Source: Petaurus breviceps papuanus (Eukaryota; Chordata; Mammalia; Diprotodontia; Petauridae). Taken from it: DNA of 64,000 nt. The translations under genes and the position numbers were made by a program. The notes under the pieces are model-generated. The model did no database searches and was not told where the DNA came from. It was given only the letters and a program-made list of their open reading frames with translations. Below, one piece after another: positions 56,771 through 64,000 of the stretch; position 1 is the stretch's first letter; each line of letters opens with the position of its first letter. The stretch lies in NCBI GenBank assembly GCA_028583685.1, contig JAMXIF010000042.1, forward strand, positions 22,439,377 through 22,503,376. The letters are read 5' to 3'.

Positions 56771-56817
<47 letters not shown>

Positions 56818-56827
56818 NNNNNNNNNN

Positions 56828-56892
<65 letters not shown>
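56747..56892 (+). repeat. (TATC)n tetranucleotide array with a 10-N gap
   Basis: TCCA then TATC repeats across 145 bp, with ten N at 56818-56827. Confidence 0.95.
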
Positions 56893-56929
56893 ATTGTGGT
56901 GCATGAAATGAGAAAACTACATATTCTAA

Positions 56930-57290
56930 GAGGCTGAGGTGGAGGAATAAAAGCCAGGTATAAGGAATAGCTCAGATAAAGTCACAAATGCAGGAGATAT
57001 ATTGTCACATTTAAGGAACAGCAAATAGACCAGTTTGACTGTAGTGTGTGAATGTGAGCAATGTGTAAAAAGTTATGGAAGGTAGCAATGGAAGTAGATT
57101 GTAAATAAGATTTAAATCCCAGACAGGAGAGTTTTAGTTTATCCTCTGGGCAATAGGGAATAACTGGTGTTTTTAAAGTATAAAAGTGAAATGCTTACAC
57201 TTGGTCATTAGGAAAACAAATTTGCTAGCTATATGAAGGATAAATTGGAGAAGTTAGAGATATTCACTGACCATATATTTATTAGATGAC
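56930..57290 (+). repeat. R1-type repeat, copy 4 (later part)
   Basis: 'GGAACAGCAAATAGACCAG', 'AGATTTAAATCCCAGACAGGAG', 'AATAGGGAATAACTGGTG' and 'GCTATATGAAGGATAAATTGGAG' follow the R1 middle. The gap to the first part at 55480-55725 holds L1 sequence and a tetranucleotide array. Confidence 0.6.
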
Positions 57291-57294
57291 TGAT

Positions 57295-58490
57295 CATGAA
57301 AGGTATTTCCCTTCTTTCCAAATAGAGACTGTGTACTCTGGATAGTAAATTTCATATATTCCATTATATATAGTTGTTGTGTATTCTTGTTCTAGTTTAT
57401 TGTTATATACAACTTAGAGTTTTCTTCGGTGCATGTGGAAGCATGAATTGTTGGGAAATAATATAAAAACTAAAGGGGCTAAATTTTATTAGCTTATGCC
57501 ATCAAATTAGATGGTTTTGGCAATATTGATTAGTTCTTTAATATATTCCAAATAATTTATGGCTAAAGAAGCCAGTCTATTTATACACTGTTATTCTTAT
57601 AGTTTGCTAACTGTTTTGGAATAAAGGAGCATCATAACTATGAAAGAATCAAAATTATAAATACCAAAGGCAATAGAAATTATGAGTAATAAGGATAATG
57701 GGAATCCAAATAGTAATATATAAAGTCCTAATGTATGTCTAAATTTGATATTGTATATCCAGACATATGAGACTACACATTTATCAAACTATTTAAGTAG
57801 GACTGTTAATAGTACACCTATGTTCATAAAACTATATGATTGACAGGGAGTTTTAGTTTATGAATTAGTGTTATGAGTTGCTGCACTTTATAAAAGAGAC
57901 ATTTTTAGCTTATCTACTATGTCCATCTGATAAAATGAAAACTCACCAGGAGTAGGGGTTGTTGTTTATATCATTGAGGTTTAGAGCAGGCCTGGGTAAT
58001 TATTAAATGATTGTCTGATCTTTGAGTCTATGCCAGATGAAGAAGATACATTAGCAGTCATTCGATTCATGTATTAGGTGCATCAATAGTATCAATAATT
58101 AGCAATTATTTGGATGTACCAATTATTTTATTTCTACTTCTGATATTTTGGTTCCTGTATCAGATGGCCATAATTTTATTATACTTCATGTGATTTTATA
58201 GCTAGAAACTATGTTAGAAATTTTCTGGTCCAGTATGGAATCCAATTGGTCTCATATCTAGATTCTTTGTTTGTTTGTTTGCTTTCTTCTGTCCACTGCC
58301 TACAAATTTCATTGTGTATCTCTTAATACATTCACATATTATATCAGGTTTTTGGGTGGGGAGTAAACACTATATTGGATTCATATTTAGCTTTCACACA
58401 ACCAAAATCAGTTTATCTCTTTCTCATAAATATTATTTTCCCCATGTAGTTGATCAGTAAATATCAAATGAAATTTTAAAAAAATCACCT
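57295..58490. other. 1.2 kb without a recognised feature
   Basis: AT-rich; no repeat or gene named. Confidence 0.4.
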
Positions 58491-58494
58491 GGTC

Positions 58495-58630
58495 TAAACT
58501 CCCTGTTTTAAATATGGGAAAAATTAAATCTAGAATACTTTAATGACATACCTAATGTCACACAAAGCTTAGACTTGATCCTAGTTGTTCTGATTCCAAA
58601 TCCAGAATTCTTTCTACTACATAATGCTTC
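58495..58630 (-). repeat. MIR-like SINE, inverted
   Basis: 'CCTGGTCTAAACTCCC', 'AATATGGGAAAAATTAAATC' and 'GTCACACAAAGC' are inverted MIR blocks. Confidence 0.6.
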
Positions 58631-58654
58631 TTTTAGTTCTTATACATAGGAAAA

Positions 58655-58865
58655 ATATGCAGTGGTATAGTGGAAAGGACTTTGTACATTGTTGCTGAAC
58701 CTAGAATATTTAAATCTGAGTTTTAATCTTAGTTTTCCCATTTATTACCTGAGTGACCTTGAAAAAGTTATTTAATATTCAGATCATCTGCTTCCTCATC
58801 TGCAAAATAATTGTTTGGATTACATGGTATCTGATATGTCTTCGAACTCTAGATTTATGACCCTG
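58655..58865 (+). repeat. MIR SINE
   Basis: 'AGTGGTATAGTGGAAAGGAC', 'CTGAGTGACCTTGAAAAAG' and 'CTTCCTCATCTGCAAAATAATTG' in order. Confidence 0.7.
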
Positions 58866-58949
58866 TCATCTGGAAGACAGAAAAAAAATAATTTTGGATG
58901 TATGGAACAGAGAGAGCAAAAATTTGGAGAAAACTTGGGAATAAAACAT

Positions 58950-58985
58950 TTTTTTTCTTTTTGGAGGGCAGTTGGGGTTAATTGA
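58950..58985 (-). repeat. SINE tail fragment, inverted
   Basis: A T run followed by 'GGAGGGCAGTTGGGGTTAAT', the inverted 3' end of the WSINE-like family only. A 13-base duplicate (GAATAAAACATTT) brackets it at about 58939-58951 and 58985-58997. Confidence 0.7.
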
Positions 58986-58989
58986 GAAT

Positions 58990-59615
58990 AAAACATTTTG
59001 AAATCCATATACCTCTTGTCAAGGAATTCTAGTTTATTGGTGTACTTACAGGAAATTCTGTGGTTAAGAGAGTGTCAAAACATGAATGCAGAAAAATAAG
59101 CAAGGACAAAGTATTTTAAATACAGCAATATATAGAAACAAAGTATGTAAAAAAAAATACAAAGAAATCAGCAGGATTATCTGGATAGAGCCAAGAGGGA
59201 AGGAATGGGAATAAGGTAGCTTGAGGAAAACATGCAGTGCAAAAACTTGATTGTTTGGGAAACCTTTTTCTTGGCAGTATGGTTAAATATTAGTTTACTG
59301 GATTAATTAGTTGGGCTATAGGTGATTTAACATTTTTGTAGTAGTATGGAGAGAATATTCTGATTTTTCAAATTAAGCAATAGGCTTCATGTTAGCTATT
59401 TGTGTAATAAAAAGGCAGACTCTTGAGTTTAACACAATAGTGCTATATTACTAAAAAACAACTTGGGACAAACCCCACCCTATAATTTCTGTGGCCTATC
59501 CTTACAGGAACTAAAAGGAAATAGAAGCACTAGCATTTTACCAAAGCTTCTTCTGCCAGACCCAATTGTGTTTTTTCACCCAGCTACATTTTTTATAAGT
59601 TGACAATGTAATATA
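58990..59615. other. No recognised feature
   Basis: AT-rich sequence. Confidence 0.4.
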
Positions 59616-59619
59616 AACT

Positions 59620-59745
59620 CCCCTAAGAGAATGGAACCTTCATGAGATCAGAGTTTGTGTCCTTTTTTGTCTTGGTTTTTGGAGTACCTGGCACATACCT
59701 AGTGCTTAATTAATGATTATTGTTGTAATTTGTATAGTGATATCA
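59620..59745 (+). repeat. L2-like 3' end
   Basis: 'CTAAGAGAATGGAACCTTCATGAG' and 'GTACCTGGCACATACCTAGTGCTTAATTAATG'. Confidence 0.7.
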
Positions 59746-59974
59746 TAACAGAGTACCATTTAAAAATATTCTCGTATAACCCTTTAGGCATTAGACTTCC
59801 AAGGAAGCTTTCTTTGGTAGTTTCCTGGTTGATGAGCACTATGATTGTAAAAGAATCACTTTTTAAATTTCTTTGGTACCTGTTACACTGAAAGCACATA
59901 CAGAGTGAAGTACTTAAGGGAGTATAAACATTGACTTGAGCTTTCATATTATTTCATTGTTCATTTAATAATTA

Positions 59975-60060
59975 TAGCTGACATTTGTATAGTGCCTTAA
60001 GATTTACAAAGCCCTCCACCTGCATGATAACATTTCATCTCTTCTAATGAATGCCACATA
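59975..60060 (-). repeat. MIR fragment, inverted
   Basis: 'GTATAGTGCCTTAAGATTTACAAAG' and 'GATAACATTTCATC' match the inverted MIR 3' end. Confidence 0.55.
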
Positions 60061-60679
60061 TGAGAAAAACTAAGAATTTAATATCAAATAAAATCCACAA
60101 GCAAAATCTTGGGGAACTGATTATTTCTGGATATTTATCCAAGGTGCATCAAGAGATATAGATGCTTTTCTTCATCAATGTCATCTTTAAGAAATGCTCA
60201 ACCAACCCAGAATGTCTAATTTATGGCATTTTCAAAGTTATAAATCAGAGAATCTTAGATTAATACTTGAGGAAATCATTGACCTCTAAGGTACCTTCCA
60301 ACTCTATGATGCCATGAGAAGGCATATATATAAAATCACTGTTTGATGTAATATAGCCTCTACAACATCCTTGCAAAGTGACTATCTAGTCCTATTTTTG
60401 ACACCTTCTATGAATATACTTTCTTTGATTTTTATGCTTATGAGGCACCCCATTCCATTTGAAAAGTTTAAGTTATTAGAAAGTTCTTCATTACTTTGAA
60501 CTAAAACTCTTCCTTGAAGTACTCACCATCCCTAGTTTTCCACCTTGAGATTAGTTAGAATAAGTTGTATTTTATTTTGACATGATGCTACTCTAAGTTG
60601 TCTCCTAATTTCCCACTCTTGAAAATTTTTGCATATATTTTCCTACATTTTTAGGAGACAGGCAGTTGTTATACTGTTC

Positions 60680-60835
60680 TATTCATTCAGCAAATACTTG
60701 TTCAACATTACCACAAAGTACTATGCTAGATATAGAGTGGGAGAGGTAAACCTACAAGAAAAATATAGTTCCTTTCTTCTGTGGATGTTCAATCAAATAG
60801 GTCAGATATGACAAATATAAAAATTCACAATCCTA
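60680..60835 (+). repeat. R1-type 5' fragment
   Basis: 'CATTCAGCAAATACTTGTTCAACATTACC' and 'ACTATGCTAGATATAGAG' followed by 'AAAAATATAGTTCCTTTC' fit the R1 start. Confidence 0.5.
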
Positions 60836-61451
60836 TGACTTCTGTATACTTCTTAATGTCTCATTTAATCCCTGTACCCCATATAAAACAATTTGTCTAT
60901 AGTTATTCTCATGAATGAGGAAGACATTTTTTCCCTTGCATGTAACCCATTTCTTTAATGATCAGAGTCTTATCTGACCTAAAGACAAGAAGAAGAATTA
61001 ACACAATATAGGAAAAAAATAATAATGGATGATAGAATTAGGCACTAGGTCCCAAATGAAGGTAGGAAGACAGGATATATAATAAGATAGCAAATTTTCT
61101 AGAGAGGAGAGTCTATTAAATGTTAAAAGAGGGTGCTTTGGCATCTATCCAGGAGGTTGATGTTCTGAAAGAACTTAGCATGTCCATTAGTTTTAGTGGC
61201 AATGACTTTGAATCATATCAATGGCTAGACCTTGGGAAGAAGCTTTGAAAAAGAGAAACAAAAGAGAAATGAAGGATTTCTATGGTTGTGACGTCATTTG
61301 TTTTATATCCTGTCAGAGATTTTGGAGAATTATAAAATTTTCCACTTTTCTTTGTTGTTTGTGTATTGCTGAGCTACATTGCTTTTTAAATATGGAAATC
61401 TCATTGTGATTGTCAATGCCTGACTTACTTGTGACTCTCATTTTCTTCTAG

Positions 61452-61564
61452 ACTCTGGGGGAGCCACTTCTCTGCATGAAAGCTGAATTCTTGAATCCAG
61501 CCAAGTCACTGGTTAAACATTAATGACTTTAAAATCCCAAAGATTCTTTATTTTTCTTCTGAAG
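61452..61564 (+). other. Candidate exon (non-coding or short coding)
   Basis: A 113-bp segment is bounded by strong splice signals. Upstream is a pyrimidine-rich tract (CTCTCATTTTCTTCTAG) with branch-like CTGAC and CTTAC 20-30 bases ahead; downstream is AAG|GTAAGT, a full consensus donor. From the acceptor, one frame stays open for 23 codons, including an ATG after the first eight, and then stops. No protein family is recognised. It could be a 5' UTR exon, an exon of a long non-coding RNA, or chance. Confidence 0.35.
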
Positions 61565-62535
61565 GTAAGTTGCTATCTCAGTGGTTACAATTTTTCCAGA
61601 TTGAACTCAGGGGCCAGGAGAGGTTGGACTCACAATACCACCCCAAACCTCACTCCATCCTGTGAGATCTGGTAAAAAGAGCTTGCTTAAGCCATTCTCA
61701 CATGTGTTGGGAGTATTTGTATCTGATGTATTTCTTTGATTTTTCCAGAGTTTCACTAATTAAAGTGCTTTGTTTTTACAAACCCTCAAAATTTTGAGCT
61801 AATTTGCAAACAAGATTTTGCAGATAAAGGGGTAAGATTTTGCTAGAAGGTAGAGGCAAATAATGAAAAGAGGTGCTATTTTAGCTTAAGGTTGATAGCA
61901 ATTGAATCCACCCCACTCACTTTGTTCCTTTGGGGTAAACCACATGTTTCACTCTTAAATGACTCATGGTACACAGGCTTTTTTCCTTTTCCTCACTGAG
62001 ACAACTTCTTTAAACCATTTGCTTTCATATTTGTGAACTGATGCTACATTGGAACAAGACATAAGTAGGCTAGTTAAAAAGTAAGTTTATAAAGTTAATG
62101 TTTGACACATTATGAAAAATATTATGATTTCGTTACATGTGCCAATATTATAAAATAGATTGATTTTAATTGATGGTTCTTTTAATCAATTACATATGCT
62201 ATGCTCCCAAAATGGTTCCAAACAGCATTATTTTTCAAAAGTTTTCTGTTGCAAAAGCCATGTCAATGAAAAATAGACTATAAAACTTTGAAGAGACCTT
62301 GAAAGATCATATAGTTCCCAAATTATGAAAGTTGTAGCAGGGGGAAATGTGTCACAGAGTGCAGATTGCAAGGGATTTGTGAAATGATAGGTGAAACCAT
62401 AAATAAGTAAACTTCTACCCAATCTGGCTCCAATGTCTTATGGTTATAGATAGGTATAAAACTTATTTGAAGTATATATTGGAAAGATTTGGATTATGGT
62501 GCAAACAATGGACTCTACCTACTTGTTTACAAGGA
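61565..62535. other. No recognised feature
   Basis: AT-rich sequence downstream of the candidate exon; no repeat or other exon recognised. Confidence 0.4.
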
Positions 62536-62559
62536 CCAGCCTAACTTGCGTGCAGATAG

Positions 62560-64000
62560 AATTGCAACCAGTAGGTTGTCCACTTTATTATGAATGTTCT
62601 GGCTGTGGTGATAGAGTTGTTGCCTTTTGTGCCCAAAGAGGACCAAAATGATACTGCTATGTCTGAGTCAAGGTACAATGTGTCTGTCTTATTGTTACTA
62701 ATCAGACCTATACAAGTTATGAAGGCTCTATCACAGGTTGAGTACAAATACTCCATGTGAACATTTGGAGTGTAGCTGTATCTATATTTGTATGTACAAA
62801 TGCATCTCATATTTCTTTTGAGCTCCTCCGATTCTGTTTTGCTCATAAAACATGGTGTCTTCTTTGATGAAAGCATCACATGCTGTGCCAGTGTCTGCCA
62901 TGTCTCAAAACTGATTCTATAGTTCTACAGAGATCTTAAGAGTGTTCTTGCATTACTTCTGATCTCCGTGTTAGCACTTGCTTTACGTGAATTCTCCATA
63001 AAATATTCTTTTAGGCAAACACGTTTGGCATTCAAACACTGTGGCCAGTCCATCAGAGTTGTACTCTCTGCAGTAGAATTTGAATGCTCAGCAGTTTGAC
63101 TTGAGAAAGGACCTCACTATCCAGTACTGTATCTTGCCAGGTGATCTTCAACATCTTCCTAAAACAATTCAAATGGAAGCTATTAAGTTTCCTGGAATGT
63201 GGCTGGTGGACTATCAAGATTTCATAAGCATACAAAAGTGAGGTCATCTCAATGGCTTCATAGAATTTCAGTTTTAGAGAACTCCTTTCTCTCCCACACT
63301 TTCCTTTGGAAGCTCTCAAGCATTCAATTTCATCATCTATATGGACGTTGCTGGAATGTGTATGGCCAAGGTAAGTAAACTTATCCACAGCATTCAAAAT
63401 TTCTCCATTTTTTGCAACTATTTAATATATGGATCATGCAGTGTTCCCTGGTGGAAAAACTCTGTTTCCTTCATCTTAATTGTCAGGTCAAAGTTAGCTG
63501 AAGTGGCAGAGTATATATCCATACTCTTTTGCATCTCAATTTCAGAGATTGCACTGAGTACACAATAATCTGCAAACAAAAAGTCATGCACCAACTCACC
63601 CTCCACTTTAATCTTGGTTTGTAGCCTTTTCAAATTAAATAATTAGCTGTCAGCTTTATAGCTGATTTTGTCATTTTTACCTCCCTTGAAGAAATCTGAC
63701 ATCACAGAAAATATGCTAAAAAAGCATGGGGGCAAGTGCAGCCCTGCTTCACTCCATTGGTGACCAGGAAAGCAAGACAGCATCATCTATTACCTAGAAT
63801 TTATGTGAAGATTCCATTGGGGAACTGGTGCACAATAATGATGAACTTCTCCAGGAAAAAAATTTTTGCTATGATGTTCCACAAACCCTCATGACTGACG
63901 GTATCAAAGGGCTTGTTCAAATCAGTGGACATTGTGTACAGACCTCTGCTCTATTCCTGGCATTTCTCCTGCAGTTGATGGGCATAAAACGCCATATTAA
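62560..64000 (-). mobile_element. RTE-clade LINE, inverted, running off the window
   Basis: On the minus strand, the 3' UTR lies at about 62560-63050. RT C-terminal sequence precedes it: VDKFTYLGHTHSSNVHIDDEI with LKLKFYEAIEMTSLLYAYEIL and KITWQDTVLDSEVL (63397-63053), the usual RTE/BovB motifs. The segment 63633-63418 reads VEGELVHDFLFADYCVLSAI, the FADD region with one changed residue. Coding sequence continues to the window edge (LNKPFDTVSHEGLWNI-like sequence around 63900). Broken by stops and shifts. Confidence 0.88.
63053..64000 (-). pseudogene. RTE reverse transcriptase remnant
   Basis: Endonuclease and most of RT lie beyond the right edge. The visible part covers the palm and thumb, with the catalytic FADD motif read as FADY (63567 area), then the IDDEI and WQDTVLDSEVL motifs typical of the RTE clade. 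The two readable segments are in different frames. The FADY change would remove catalytic function. A 3' UTR follows. The tail of the SINE at 26945 is the type copied by RTE LINEs. Confidence 0.85.

Overview
This window is non-coding mammalian DNA, most likely from a marsupial. The clues are tRNA-derived SINEs whose 3' half resembles the marsupial WSINE/MAR1 type, L1 copies ending in the marsupial-style 3' UTR, 'half-L1' (HAL1) elements, an RTE-clade LINE, and old MIR and L2 debris. The base composition is AT-rich with many (CA)n, (GA)n and tetranucleotide arrays, and two 10-N gaps sit inside tetranucleotide repeats. I see no convincing protein-coding host gene. The best hint of a host transcript is one possible exon at 61452-61564.

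Left part (1-14.1 kb): the 5' end of a HAL1/L1 (minus strand) abuts the 3' part of an LTR. After about 600 bp of unrecognised sequence comes a dimeric SINE. A fossil ERV-L-type provirus body then runs on the minus strand (gag-like, protease, RT, RNase H, integrase, and dUTPase after integrase). A nearly full-length L1 on the plus strand (3273-9560) has jumped into its integrase region and is flanked by a short target duplication. A HAL1 tail with an expanded GA microsatellite abuts the gag end.

Middle part (14-38 kb): mostly ancient repeats. They include MIR and L2 fragments and several copies of a long interspersed repeat that I call R1 here and cannot classify. One R1 copy is split by a 1.16 kb solo LTR, another by a SINE. 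A nearly complete HAL1 lies on the minus strand at 23.4-26.3 kb. Younger SINEs with clear target duplications lie at 26.5 and 31.6 kb, with others at 27.0, 27.4 and 28.0 kb. The 29.8-31.6 kb and 36.05-36.84 kb stretches are largely free of recognisable repeats.

Right part (38-64 kb): a rearranged minus-strand L1 carrying a dimeric SINE, an old plus-strand L1 interrupted by a HAL1 copy, a second solo LTR of the same family with internal tandem repeats, an L2 3' region, then scattered old L1 pieces (50.9-56.7 kb). The mostly unrecognised 57-62.5 kb stretch holds the candidate exon, and an RTE-clade LINE runs off the right edge on the minus strand.

The genes here do not form a working pathway. 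The story is one of successive mobile-element insertions: ERV-L before L1, R1 before LTR and SINE, L1 before HAL1 or SINE. Family names come from motif and sequence recognition by eye, and divergences were not computed.
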